Part shown: positions 1 to 8,188 of the stretch, piece by piece | How positions within the stretch are numbered: the first letter of the stretch is position 1 | Layout: each line of letters begins with the position of its first letter | From: an uncultured bacterium | GTDB taxonomy: Bacteria > Patescibacteriota > Saccharimonadia > Saccharimonadales > Saccharimonadaceae | NCBI GenBank assembly: GCA_903952435.1 | Contig: CAJBFN010000001.1 | Coordinates: 1 to 64,000, forward strand | Length of the DNA stretch: 64,000 bases | Reading direction: 5' to 3' | Made by a program: the position numbers and the translations under genes | Notes under the pieces: generated by a model | The model's database searches: none | The model's input: the letters and a program-made list of their open reading frames with translations, nothing else | What the model was told of the DNA's origin: nothing

Positions 1-1
1 C

Positions 2-649
2 GCTATGTGGGTATTGTTATTTTTGATTAGCTTATTATTGGGTTTAAAAAGTAGGCGTAGAATGTGGCTACTTGGCGTTACCTTTATTGTGGCATCTGCC
101 TTCGTTTATTTCTTGTTCATGGCGGCTTGGCTGCAACTAATTCTATTTCTTGGATTTATTGTATGGGTAAGAACATTGATTGGTTTGCTCGCCGTTACTG
201 CTGGTGGTTTTAATTTAAAAAGCTATATAAAAGAGAAGAACGACAGCGGCTGCAAGGTTACTGGAGGCGAGAAGCGTCAACTTGTTTTTGCAAAAATGAA
301 AGCGATTGCTCAACAAAATAGTTTATGGCTCGCGCTCGGAGGAATTATATTACTGGCATTTGCAGTTAATTTGGTTGAACTTGTTTGTTCGGCTGGCTTC
401 CCGGCAGTATTCACGCAAGTTTTGTCACTTAGCGACCTGGCGAGTTGGCAATACTACGGCTATATCTTGCTTTATATATTCTTCTTTATGATAGATGACA
501 TAATTATCTTTGCGATTGCTATGTTTACATTAAAAGCTACTGGTATATCTACAAAATATGGCAAATGGTCAAAGCTAATTGGCGGAGTGCTAATGTTGAT
601 TTTGGGTATTTTATTGATATTCAAACCCGAATGGTTGATGTTTGGTTAA
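2..649 (+). CDS. Multi-pass membrane protein, 5' end outside window
   Basis: The reading frame is open to the left edge, so this is probably the C-terminal part of a longer protein; the first ATG seen is at 5. Four or five hydrophobic segments are visible. A short loop has the pattern VELVCSAGFP, which resembles the cysteine-containing loops of CcdA/DsbD-type thiol-transporting membrane proteins, and the last segment ends GILLIFKPEWLMFG. I infer a membrane thiol or redox protein, but the resemblance is a single motif and the N-terminal half is missing. It stops about 80 bases before the first tRNA-like fragment that bounds the mobile island. Confidence 0.6.
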   Translation, partial: AMWVLLFLISLLLGLKSRRRMWLLGVTFIVASAFVYFLFMAAWLQLILFLGFIVWVRTLIGLLAVTAGGFNLKSYIKEKNDSGCKVTGGEKRQLVFAKMKAIAQQNSLWLALGGIILLAFAVNLVELVCSAGFPAVFTQVLSLSDLASWQYYGYILLYIFFFMIDDIIIFAIAMFTLKATGISTKYGKWSKLIGGVLMLILGILLIFKPEWLMFG

Positions 650-731
650 AGGCTAAAAAAGACTTTTATTAATCTATAAATTAAGCTATCATACAACGAG
701 TCGCAAATTTGATGGTAATATTCTATGCCAA

Positions 732-755
732 GTTCGAGCCCAGTCGTCGGAGCCA
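732..755 (+). other. tRNA-Asn-like 3' fragment (putative attachment-site scar)
   Basis: The 24 bases have the pattern GTTCGAG-N10-GGAGCCA, exactly the length from G53 to A76 of a tRNA with encoded CCA and a G discriminator. They are close to the 3' end of E. coli tRNA-Asn as I remember it. The bases before it do not form the rest of a tRNA: the 5' T-stem strand does not pair. A second copy with identical spacing lies at 14972-14995, so I read the pair as scars of integration into a tRNA gene. No intact tRNA-Asn is in the window. Confidence 0.5.
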
Positions 756-860
756 AGCTGAGCAGTAAAAAATGGTGACCAGGTTCCATGACCAGTCCCC
801 CTAATTAACTCCTTAGCTAGACGAAGAACAATGTCAGACTTAACAACTGACAAAAAGGTT

Positions 861-888
861 AGAACCGCCAGAAATGGCGGTTCTTTCT
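861..888 (+). terminator. Rho-independent terminator
   Basis: A perfect 10-bp stem, AGAACCGCCA pairing with TGGCGGTTCT across a GAAA loop, is followed by a T-rich tract. Nothing coding ends just upstream. The 650-1007 gap otherwise holds the tRNA-like fragment and two related copies of GACC(A/G)GGTTCC(A/G)TGACC at about 777-793 and 958-974. The terminator may close a short RNA of unknown nature, or be a relic of the integration junction. Confidence 0.7.
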
Positions 889-995
889 ATTTTATCTCTG
901 TCGGTTGGTTCTAAAGTCGACCAACCCTGTATATGGCGGCTGGACAGTCGGAAAGTCGACCGGGTTCCGTGACCGATTAGTGCTTGATTATCATG

Positions 996-1001
996 TATAA
1001 T
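996..1001 (+). promoter_or_regulatory. -10 box giving a leaderless start for the DUF3644 gene
   Basis: TATAAT ends six bases before the ATG at 1008, so transcription should begin at or next to the start codon. No SD is present. This favours ATG 1008 over the upstream in-frame TTG at 984, which lies upstream of the box. Confidence 0.55.
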
Positions 1002-1007
1002 GTGGGC

Positions 1008-2003
1008 ATGACTGCAAATTATAGGAGTTACGGCAAATACTTAGATAAGTCGATCGATGCAATACATTCTGGGATAGAGTATGTTAATTCTATAAATAAT
1101 CCTTACAGCAAGGAAAGCGGTATTATTTTGATGTCAAATGCCTGGGAATTGCTAGCGAAAGCCTTGCTTATAAAGCACTCCGGAGACAATACAATATACG
1201 AAAAAGGCTCCAAAAAAGAGAGAACTATTAGTGCGGAGCGCGCTATCCATAAACTTCAAACATTAGGTTTTATAACAGACCTACAGGAGAAACCGCTACA
1301 GCAGCTCATATCTATACGCAATGAGGCCTCTCATCAAACATTGCCAGATATGGACGAGCCAATATTATTCCATTTGGAATATTATGCCGTTAGATACTTT
1401 AAGGAGGTTTTAGACGCTAACTTTAAGCAATATTCGGGGAAGTTAAACAAACAGTTCTTATCCGTATCGTTTGATGGCGTAACCACTTACTCCGACAGCG
1501 TTAAAAAACTAATAGCTAGAGTGAGAAAAAATAAGGGATCCGATGCTAAAAGAGCTGCATATTTACTCGAAAGAGGAATTAGCTTTGACGGAGGCGAATA
1601 TATGAAGCAGTCCGATTTTGACAAAATATTCAAAAACACTTCACGTCCCATGCGTGGTGCTCTAAAACTTGGAGATTACAATAGAAAAGCAGACATGATA
1701 GTTGTTGTGCCTATACAGGCACCAACTGGAACAAGAGCTGATATAACTCTTACAAAATCTAAGGGTTCAACTATAACGACCAATATCATTAAACATGCAA
1801 CTGACGACGACTATCCTTATTTAACAAAAGATTTATCAATGCGACTTGGTCAGTCAAGACATAATACTCTCCAAGCAATCACCGCTTTAGGAATGAAAAA
1901 TAATCCTCAATTCCATCAGTCAGTTAGATCTAGTAGTAGCTCTTCTGTGCAGAAATATTCAGATATAGCGTTAAATAGGCTAAAAGAGCATTTCACCGAC
2001 TAG
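1008..2003 (+). CDS. DUF3644-type HEPN-like protein
   Basis: 331 residues from ATG 1008. The N-terminal 150 residues match the DUF3644 pattern: a helical region with the phrase LMSNAWELLAKALL, then an R-x4-H motif (RNEASH, R104-H109). R-x4-6-H is the catalytic signature of HEPN ribonucleases. The C-terminal half is polar and I do not recognise it. DUF3644 genes are commonly found in defence and mobile regions. Here the gene converges on a serine recombinase with a 4-bp stop-to-stop overlap. A role as an RNase effector is inferred from the motif and the setting; no partner antitoxin is obvious. Confidence 0.7.
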   Translation: MTANYRSYGKYLDKSIDAIHSGIEYVNSINNPYSKESGIILMSNAWELLAKALLIKHSGDNTIYEKGSKKERTISAERAIHKLQTLGFITDLQEKPLQQLISIRNEASHQTLPDMDEPILFHLEYYAVRYFKEVLDANFKQYSGKLNKQFLSVSFDGVTTYSDSVKKLIARVRKNKGSDAKRAAYLLERGISFDGGEYMKQSDFDKIFKNTSRPMRGALKLGDYNRKADMIVVVPIQAPTGTRADITLTKSKGSTITTNIIKHATDDDYPYLTKDLSMRLGQSRHNTLQAITALGMKNNPQFHQSVRSSSSSSVQKYSDIALNRLKEHFTD

Positions 2004-3271
2004 ACCATTGTTATTCTGCTATTGGTAATGGATATTCTTGTGATTATGCCTTTAGCGAAATTTGTCATTTCATTCTCGTCGCCTTTGGTTAATATATATC
2101 TCGAATATTCAATTAATGGTTTATCGAGTTTTTGCTCAATTTTATAATAACCTAAAAGATTTTGGGTTATTGAATAATGCTTTTCGATTTTAGCTCTAAG
2201 CTTGTCGTTAATATTGATTTTTTTGTGGTTTTTTTCGATGAATTCAAGGAGTAGTATTCGAAGATTGTCTTGGTTGACGTATGGCTCGTTGCATTTAGGA
2301 TCAACCTTATGATTGCAGTTATAATAAACATGTCTTTTGTATTCGCCAGTTTTTAGTGTTTTAATTTTTTCTTGAGCTGTAAATTCGCCGCCGCATTTCC
2401 CACATTTTAATAAGCCCTTAAATGCGAATGATTTAGATCCCCATTGGCCTTTATATACACCTCTAGATTGTTGAACTTGATCAAATAGTTCTTTGGATAT
2501 TAATGGTTTATGGGCGCCTTTGTACCATACGTTACCCGGGCCTTCGGGATACTGGAAAGTACCATAATAGAACGGGTTTATTAGCATTGCTAGAATACTA
2601 CTTAAAGGAACTGTTTTTCCATTTCTAGTAGTAATGTCTTTTTCATCCAGCCACTGTTTTAATCGTCTGCCGCTCCAACCTTGGGATGCTTTATAAAACA
2701 TTTCGGTTATTATTTCCGAACGTTCGGGGTCGGGAATAATATCATTGACTCCGCCAAATGCTCTATTAATATAGCCAAGTGGAGCAGTACCTGGCCGCCA
2801 ACCCATTTCACATTTGGATCTAATTCCTCGTTTCACATTGATGCTTTTATTATCATTTTCAAGTTTAGCTTGAGAGCAGAGGATCATTAGCAAAAACTTC
2901 TCGTTTGGATTATTTGTAAATGTTTGAGAGTATGTGTGAATATGTAATAGCTTACCTTGGTCCATTAAATCAACGATAGAGCCTAAGTCGCCGGCATTCC
3001 TAGAAAGACGATCGGGAGCCCATGTTAAAACTGCATTATATTGGTCGTTGCGTATTCCTTTAAGTAGTTGATTGTATACGGGTCTTTGACCGGACTCTTT
3101 CGCTGAATGACTTTCCTGTAATTCACAAACTATATTAAGACCTTTATTCTCAGCCATTGATCTCATTTCAGTTAATTGTGAATCAATCGACATCGCCTGA
3201 CGCTCGTCAGATTCGCTCGATTTTCGAGCGTACAAGCAGTATCTTAATTGACTATCATGTTTGTCCAGCAT
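2000..3271 (-). CDS. Large serine recombinase
   Basis: 423 residues from ATG 3271; a longer in-frame TTG start at 3283 is less likely. The N-terminal resolvase domain has the catalytic serine in YARKS (S18) and the conserved phrase TWAPDRLSRNAGDLG. Then come a Recombinase domain (about residues 150-260, with GYINRAFGG and NPFYYGTF), a zinc ribbon (CGKCGG, then CNHKVDPKC) and a C-terminal helical region. This is the order of phage- and ICE-type integrases that cut DNA through a phosphoserine. A TATAAA box lies upstream on the minus strand. It is the only recombinase in the 14-kb island and the natural candidate to move it, although serine integrases seldom use tRNA genes. Confidence 0.93.
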   Translation of the reverse strand: MLDKHDSQLRYCLYARKSSESDERQAMSIDSQLTEMRSMAENKGLNIVCELQESHSAKESGQRPVYNQLLKGIRNDQYNAVLTWAPDRLSRNAGDLGSIVDLMDQGKLLHIHTYSQTFTNNPNEKFLLMILCSQAKLENDNKSINVKRGIRSKCEMGWRPGTAPLGYINRAFGGVNDIIPDPERSEIITEMFYKASQGWSGRRLKQWLDEKDITTRNGKTVPLSSILAMLINPFYYGTFQYPEGPGNVWYKGAHKPLISKELFDQVQQSRGVYKGQWGSKSFAFKGLLKCGKCGGEFTAQEKIKTLKTGEYKRHVYYNCNHKVDPKCNEPYVNQDNLRILLLEFIEKNHKKININDKLRAKIEKHYSITQNLLGYYKIEQKLDKPLIEYSRYILTKGDENEMTNFAKGIITRISITNSRITMV

Positions 3272-3345
3272 GGCTAACAACAACAGTACCGCAAAGAATT
3301 TATAAGTCTAGCAAAAATATTCATATCATTGGATAATTAGATTAA

Positions 3346-4341
3346 ATGTCAGAAGAAAAAATAATAATAGATTTAAAGGCCTTAAAATCTCAAAGACACA
3401 TAGTCTTGTCCGCTTTAAATAAACAAATTGAAGAAATAAAAATACTCATAGAGATAAAAGATGGGAATGTAAAAAAAATAAGTGACGACATATACGAATT
3501 ATCTATTCCATCAGTAGGGATTCCAGGGGAGGCCATTTTAGACTACGTAACACTCGGCGATATATCGGGCGAATCTAAGCCTAAAATGGTGGATTTGATA
3601 GACTTCAATAATAGTGAAGAGTTCTATAAAGGATCGAGAAATAATAAAGGGTATAAGATAATATCGGATGAGTTTTCAGATGATCGAAATAGAAACCTGT
3701 ATAAAGGATTCCAAGCTATAGAATCTAAATGGCGAACTCTTATATTGTCTGCTTATAGTGACCGAAAAGAGAATATTCCAAAATCAAAATACCACAACAA
3801 GAAATCGTCGGATCATGTGATTTCTACTTACGGATTAACTGATTTTTTTGAATTATTTTTATATCAACCCGCATCAGAAAATTATATGCGCAAAGTATGG
3901 AAGTCGAGCATTAAAACTGAAGATGATGTAATTCGTATTTCGAATCTAAACCAGATGGATGAATTGAATTTCGGTCTCAATAAAGAAGAACTTGAGATTA
4001 TAAGAAAAAGAAGAAATCAGTGCATGCACTTTAGGGTTATCACTCGACGTGAATATGAAGAAGTCGTTCCAATAATAAATAAATATCTTAAGAGGGATGA
4101 ATGGAGCCGTTTCGTAATTAACTTTAAATCCGCTACAGATGATCTTATGAAAAAGTTAATCCCGGACATACGTAGTATTACAAGCTCCATGACTTCATTG
4201 ATTAGGAGCCAAGTGCCATCAATAAATAATACGGCTAGTATTTTGAAGAGTTTTGTCGAATCTTATATGAGCCAATACGAATTTGGGTCTGTGAATGATG
4301 AAAAAGAGGCGAGTCGATTGGATGACTCGCCTCGCAAGTAG
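3346..4341 (+). CDS. HEPN-like protein of unknown function
   Basis: 331 residues, soluble, rich in Lys, Ile and Asp. I do not recognise a named family over the whole length. A central helical region contains KRRNQCMHFR, an R-x4-H motif (R223-H228) typical of HEPN domains, preceded by a segment with FFELFLYQ. It is transcribed away from the recombinase gene from a roughly 70-base gap. The last codons are made from a hairpin that looks like the terminator of the convergent gene at 4355-4915, so the native C-terminus may have been shorter. An RNase or defence effector is a guess from the motif and the island setting. Confidence 0.6.
   Translation: MSEEKIIIDLKALKSQRHIVLSALNKQIEEIKILIEIKDGNVKKISDDIYELSIPSVGIPGEAILDYVTLGDISGESKPKMVDLIDFNNSEEFYKGSRNNKGYKIISDEFSDDRNRNLYKGFQAIESKWRTLILSAYSDRKENIPKSKYHNKKSSDHVISTYGLTDFFELFLYQPASENYMRKVWKSSIKTEDDVIRISNLNQMDELNFGLNKEELEIIRKRRNQCMHFRVITRREYEEVVPIINKYLKRDEWSRFVINFKSATDDLMKKLIPDIRSITSSMTSLIRSQVPSINNTASILKSFVESYMSQYEFGSVNDEKEASRLDDSPRK
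4301..4333 (-). terminator. Terminator of the DUF4352 gene, inside the neighbouring coding region
   Basis: GAGGCGAGTC (4306-4315) and GACTCGCCTC (4324-4333) form a 10-bp stem with an 8-base loop. Read on the minus strand it is followed by five T, a standard intrinsic terminator about 20 bases past the stop of the gene at 4355-4915. It also encodes the last residues of the plus-strand gene. Confidence 0.75.
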
Positions 4342-4354
4342 GTTAAAATTTATT

Positions 4355-4915
4355 TTAGAATTTCACAGTTACGGTCTTGCTAAATATACTACCTGATCCG
4401 AATACTAATTTAAGACCACTATCGTCTTGTGGAACTTCATAGGCTAATTTACCAGTGACTTTGCCGCCTGGGGCTAGAGTACCTGTATTAAGGCGACCTT
4501 CTGTTATTGCCATTATGGCTTCGTTATGTTTGACACCGTTAGTATCTTGTAATTGGAAGTTGAAGGTGCTGTACATTAAGTCGGATTTACTATTATTTTG
4601 AATATTTACAGTTACGAGGACGAATTCATTTCCACTTTCAGGTTGTGAAAATTGGTTTCCTGTTTGGTAGTTGCGTTCAACATTAGTCACTGTTAATTGG
4701 CGACTATCGATATTGATTGTTTCGCCAACCGCGAATTCAGTCTTTTCTTCTGTTTTTTGCGTTGAGGTTCCGGTTGATGTCGAAGAATTGCTGCTTGTAT
4801 TATCGGTTTTTGACCCGCCAGCACCTGCGATTCCGCCTAGTATGACGATGGCGATAATTACAGTTAATACCTTATGTTTCTTAAACCAATTTGGCTTTTT
4901 TGCTTCTTGCGACAT
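4355..4915 (-). CDS. DUF4352 membrane-anchored protein
   Basis: 186 residues. One hydrophobic segment near residues 16-35 follows a Lys-rich N-terminus, so the protein should be anchored in the membrane with the rest outside. A Ser/Thr-rich linker (about 36-60) leads to a beta-sandwich domain with the DUF4352 pattern: GETINIDSRQLTVTNVER, then NEFVLVTVNIQNNSKSD and a closing TGKLAYEVP. Proteins of this family are secreted or lipid-anchored in Gram-positive bacteria and their function is unsettled. The SD AGGAGG sits six bases before the ATG. It is an unusual passenger among DNA-acting island genes. Confidence 0.8.
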   Translation of the reverse strand: MSQEAKKPNWFKKHKVLTVIIAIVILGGIAGAGGSKTDNTSSNSSTSTGTSTQKTEEKTEFAVGETINIDSRQLTVTNVERNYQTGNQFSQPESGNEFVLVTVNIQNNSKSDLMYSTFNFQLQDTNGVKHNEAIMAITEGRLNTGTLAPGGKVTGKLAYEVPQDDSGLKLVFGSGSIFSKTVTVKF

Positions 4916-4984
4916 TTTGACCTCCTAGATCATTATTTTTTATTAATCCAGGAGGCTATATAACAAAAGTGACAGCCACGCTGG

Positions 4985-5099
4985 ACTGTCTAGGAACCAA
5001 GTAAACGCTTTCGCGCCTGCTCTTTTTTACGTAGCTGCCACTTTTATGGCACGATACGTAAATATATACGTTTTAACGTTTACTTTGGTCCTAGACAGT
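4985..5099. repeat. Inverted-repeat element or small structured RNA
   Basis: The arms at 4985-5007 and 5077-5099 are near-perfect 23-base inverted copies (start ACTGTCTAGG, end CCTAGACAGT). Smaller hairpins lie between them, including GCCA/TGGC and CGC-GAAA-GCG types. A second inverted pair partly overlaps (4966-4980 with 5030-5045). On the minus strand a TATAAT box lies four bases outside the right arm, so transcription would begin at the arm. On the plus strand the right arm is followed by TTTTTATT, as in a terminator. It may be a MITE-like element, an island recombination site or a short RNA. Confidence 0.45.
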
Positions 5100-5129
5100 T
5101 TTTATTATACCGCTACTCTTGATTAAAGC

Positions 5130-5759
5130 CTAGTCGCTATAAGTTATCTCATCTTTTTCATCGGGCATTGGTGGTCGATCTACATCTTTGATTGATATCC
5201 CTTCTAATTCCATGAGTTTTTTAGTGATATTTTTGTACATATCGGAACCTATTACTTTTTGGGCTTCTTTTTCTATCTCTTGTTGATTTAGTTTTCGATT
5301 ATCAATATTATTACTTTCTTGTTTTATAAAGCTACTACCCAATGCAAAATCTTTAAGAACCTTTATTGGTAGTGCATTAAATAGAGCATTACGTATCGTT
5401 GTGAGTGTATTATAGTCTTTACTATACTTATCTTTAATCATATCAACCTGTTTCCAGTAATCTCTTGCATATGAATTTCTATAGCGATCGTCGTTATTGC
5501 GTAAGTAGAATTCAGCTGCACGTTGACTGCCGCTTTGAATGTTTTTTATAATCGTTGATTCAGCAAAATCGACCATATTTGACCTGCCGATCTCTATTGC
5601 TTCTTCAGCTTGAAACCGAAACTCAATGTCAGTGTTCAGCCACCGATAATATGTACTTCTGGGTATTTTTGCTTTTGCACAAGCGCTTGAAACTAGGCCG
5701 GTTTTCTCAAGTTCCTCAAGGATGATTTTGATAGTCTTTTTAGTTTTTCGCATCCTCAT
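5130..5759 (-). CDS. Terminase-small-subunit-like HTH protein
   Basis: 209 residues. The first 60 form a helix-turn-helix (SACAKAKIPRSTYYRWL) like the phBC6A51-type DNA-binding domains seen in small terminase subunits and related phage proteins. Next comes EEAIEIGRSNMVDFAEST, a typical continuation in that group, and then a charged helical tail. It overlaps the end of the ParB-methyltransferase gene by 20 bp, so the two are probably co-translated. No large terminase or other packaging gene is near, so the protein more likely serves DNA recognition than packaging. Start ATG 5759, with an in-frame alternative at 5753. Confidence 0.6.
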   Translation of the reverse strand: MRMRKTKKTIKIILEELEKTGLVSSACAKAKIPRSTYYRWLNTDIEFRFQAEEAIEIGRSNMVDFAESTIIKNIQSGSQRAAEFYLRNNDDRYRNSYARDYWKQVDMIKDKYSKDYNTLTTIRNALFNALPIKVLKDFALGSSFIKQESNNIDNRKLNQQEIEKEAQKVIGSDMYKNITKKLMELEGISIKDVDRPPMPDEKDEITYSD

Positions 5760-7098
5760 TTACCTTTGATATTAATTCTCGTTTTAGGCCAGTTTCTTTT
5801 TCCCAGCGTCGTAGCGCTACTTCGGAATAGACTGGAGATTTCTCCATAATGTAACAACGTCGTCCGAGTCGGGTTGAGGCGATGAGCGTCGATCCCGATC
5901 CGCAGAATGGCTCGACTACTAAATCGCCACGCTTCGTTAAGACTTTAATATAAGGAATTAGAATGGGGAGTGGTTTTGTTCCGAAGATTATTCCTTGACC
6001 TGAATTTTGTTCATCATCGGCATTATATTCGATAAAGTCGGTTGGCTGAAATAGTTTATCCTTTTCATATCCTTCCCATTGCGGTTTACCAGAAATGGCG
6101 TAGAGGGCGGTATTGAATTGTTCTTGCAAGCCATCTGGTTCTTCGTCATGGTTGTATTCAACCATACCACTCGCACCGACCATGGCAATGTCGTATTTAC
6201 TAAAGAACTTATATTTAGCTGCAAAGTTTTGGTGGCGATTAGGTAAATGCCAAATAATCATATTTTTGACCTTCCAGTATTTTTCCATTTCGTTCCATAT
6301 AGTCCGCATATTCTTCCAGTTCTCATAGCAAATAATAGAGAAGTTATCGTTTGCGTATTTAGCTATATTTGCCATCCATAGTTCTGTAAAATCGTCTGGA
6401 ATCACTTCGGTCTCTAGATAACGACGGTTTCGTTTATTTCCGAACCCAGTAACTGGTTTTCCGCCTCTCTGCGCATGAACGTAATCAAGAATGTAAGGTG
6501 GATCAGTCATGCACATATCTGCCTTTTCGCTGTTCATTAATCGATCGAAATCGGATTCAATTGTTGAATCTCCGCACATCAGTCGTGAATCGCCCAGCTT
6601 ATAGATGTCGCCTTTTTGAACGTTAATATTTTCGATATCAAGTTTTTTCAATTCCTTTTGTAGATCGAAAGTATCCTCTGTGATTACTCGTTTATCTAGG
6701 AATATGTCGTCTAGTTCGGTACTCGAGAATCCAACATCACCAAGAATATCTTGGTCGAATTCTTTAAGTAGGCCATAATCCCATTCACCAAGGTTCTTAT
6801 TTAATCTAAGATTTAATTCACGCTCCTTGGCTTCGTCTGGGATGTCTACATATACAACTGGAACTTCTGTAATTTCCAGATCTTTAGCGACCTTAAGCCG
6901 GAAATGACCACCGATCACGATATTTTTACGGTTTTCTGCACCATTAACTAGGATTGGATCGATAAGTCCGAATCTCTGAATACTTTCTTTGAGTTGTTCT
7001 GTTGCGGCTTCGCTCCATTTGCGCGGGTTATATAAACTAGGCTGAAGCTCACTAGTTTTTACTTGAACAATTTTTAGGTCATCTTTAATAAACGCCAT
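5740..7098 (-). CDS. ParB-like domain fused to a DNA methyltransferase
   Basis: 452 residues from ATG 7098, chosen because AAGGAT lies seven bases upstream; the longer frame from 7119 would contain that SD. Residues about 10-110 form a ParB/Srx nuclease-like domain (PSLYNPRKWSE, GGHFRLKVAKDL). The methyltransferase follows with motif IV TDPPY first and the SAM-binding motif VEPFCGSGSTLIA near the end, which is the beta-class order of N6-adenine or N4-cytosine enzymes. This fusion is common in phages and integrative elements. No cognate restriction enzyme sits beside it, so it is probably an orphan or anti-restriction methylase of the element. Confidence 0.9.
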   Translation of the reverse strand: MAFIKDDLKIVQVKTSELQPSLYNPRKWSEAATEQLKESIQRFGLIDPILVNGAENRKNIVIGGHFRLKVAKDLEITEVPVVYVDIPDEAKERELNLRLNKNLGEWDYGLLKEFDQDILGDVGFSSTELDDIFLDKRVITEDTFDLQKELKKLDIENINVQKGDIYKLGDSRLMCGDSTIESDFDRLMNSEKADMCMTDPPYILDYVHAQRGGKPVTGFGNKRNRRYLETEVIPDDFTELWMANIAKYANDNFSIICYENWKNMRTIWNEMEKYWKVKNMIIWHLPNRHQNFAAKYKFFSKYDIAMVGASGMVEYNHDEEPDGLQEQFNTALYAISGKPQWEGYEKDKLFQPTDFIEYNADDEQNSGQGIIFGTKPLPILIPYIKVLTKRGDLVVEPFCGSGSTLIASTRLGRRCYIMEKSPVYSEVALRRWEKETGLKRELISKVNEDAKN

Positions 7099-7124
7099 AT
7101 AGGTATCCTTTTTAATCATTATTA

Positions 7125-7435
7125 ATAAACTCGATTTGTGCGAGTATTTTTTTGAATTAATGATGTCTAAAGCGACAAGAGATAACGGGCGAGTAAGCCT
7201 CCACTAGTTATTGCAAGATAAGCTCAAGAGCATCACTAATAACAGTGGTTATATTATTTAATCTCTGTCATTATATTTGCCTCTTGCAGCCTTCGGGCAT
7301 TGCGTCGTAACTATGTTACTCGCGCCTCGTTTCACAATTATCTTCTGCTACTGGGCCGATAATCGGGTGGGTTATATTCGTGATTATAGCTCCACTTTCG
7401 CACAATTTTTACAAAGTTCACGTATGCGTTGTGCC
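7125..7435 (-). ncRNA. Candidate structured RNA of about 310 nt
   Basis: This 367-base gap has no open frame of note but much secondary structure. On the minus strand TATAAT (7439-7444) precedes a hairpin closed by GCACAA/TTGTGC (7400-7434). Further stems are CCGA/TCGG, a GTAAC-loop-GTTAC helix inside GCG/CGC pairs, and a double hairpin (CCACTaGTTATT with AATAACAGTGG at about 7200-7248) enclosed by GACAaGAGAT/ATCTCtGTC. It ends with ACTCG/CGAGT followed by TTTATT next to the methyltransferase gene. I recognise no known family: it lacks the signatures of RNase P, tmRNA, SRP and 6S RNA. It could also be a long structured leader of the methyltransferase mRNA. Confidence 0.4.
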
Positions 7436-7465
7436 TATATTATAACATGAAATAAGCTTATTTAA

Positions 7466-8026
7466 TTAATGAAGGCGTTTTACTATGAGACTTTCTTTAT
7501 CATCTATATACTTAGGAATTATTTTTCCTGTCCAGTTTAGATTCTTACCAGTTGGTCTTTTGTAGAATTCCATACCGCAAGTCATGCATTTATATTTTGG
7601 ATCATGGTCTGTTACGCAGCAACCACCCAGAGTTATGGTGCCGCGATCGAATTGCTTTTCGAGCTTTTCGTCAAATATTACGAGGCCGTAGAGAATGTTG
7701 GCTATTTTCGTTGAGTCGCATTTTGAGCATCTTGATTTTGGTTTATTCGATTTTATGGTTTTGCGCCATAGCTCAAAATCTGCAATCTCTTCGTTCGTAA
7801 GCAATCTCTTTAACTCCCAGGTTAAGGCTGGGCGATGCGCATATGATTTCATGATTTCGAGCGTTAGGTCTTTTGCTTGTTTTGAGTAGCCATCAACTAT
7901 AAGAGACTCGAGTCTTTTTCGAATATCCGAATAGAAGAAGTGCCCGCCGCCAGCTTCGGCGATGCCGAAAAGTTCTTTGCGAACCATAACTGTTAATTTA
8001 TTTGGTAGTCCATAAGCCGATCTCAT
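7466..8026 (-). CDS. Zinc-ribbon protein of unknown function
   Basis: 186 residues. The C-terminal half has CSKC, then GGCCVTDHDPKYKCMTCG, giving two cysteine pairs for a zinc ribbon; the phrase CCVTD-x-DPxYxC is shared by a widespread small family of uncharacterised proteins. The N-terminal 100 residues are helical and contain ITRK-free, basic segments such as KSNKPKSR before the ribbon. It is divergent from the methyltransferase at 8189. A nucleic-acid-binding or regulatory role is inferred only from the ribbon and from its place at the head of the restriction operon. Start ATG 8026 follows an A/T-rich gap without a clear SD. Confidence 0.65.
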   Translation of the reverse strand: MRSAYGLPNKLTVMVRKELFGIAEAGGGHFFYSDIRKRLESLIVDGYSKQAKDLTLEIMKSYAHRPALTWELKRLLTNEEIADFELWRKTIKSNKPKSRCSKCDSTKIANILYGLVIFDEKLEKQFDRGTITLGGCCVTDHDPKYKCMTCGMEFYKRPTGKNLNWTGKIIPKYIDDKESLIVKRLH

Positions 8027-8188
8027 AATATTATTTTACCGCTGAAGTAGTAAATAAGGAATTTTTAATGGTTATAGATTTGCATTATAAGTGCAAATAG
8101 CATAAACAGTATCATGGATTAATCTGTTATTTATTTTATTAAATTATGTATATTAACAGTAATAACTATGCTATAATGGGATTTAGAT

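Noticed and set aside
732-755. An intact tRNA or the 3' end of a tmRNA
   Set aside because: The upstream bases do not form the T-stem or acceptor partner, and no room exists for a tmRNA body after the gene ending at 649.
7125-7435. RNase P RNA, tmRNA or 6S RNA as identity of the structured gap
   Set aside because: The conserved GAGGAAAGTCC core, a tRNA-like end with tag frame, and a single long bulged hairpin are all absent.
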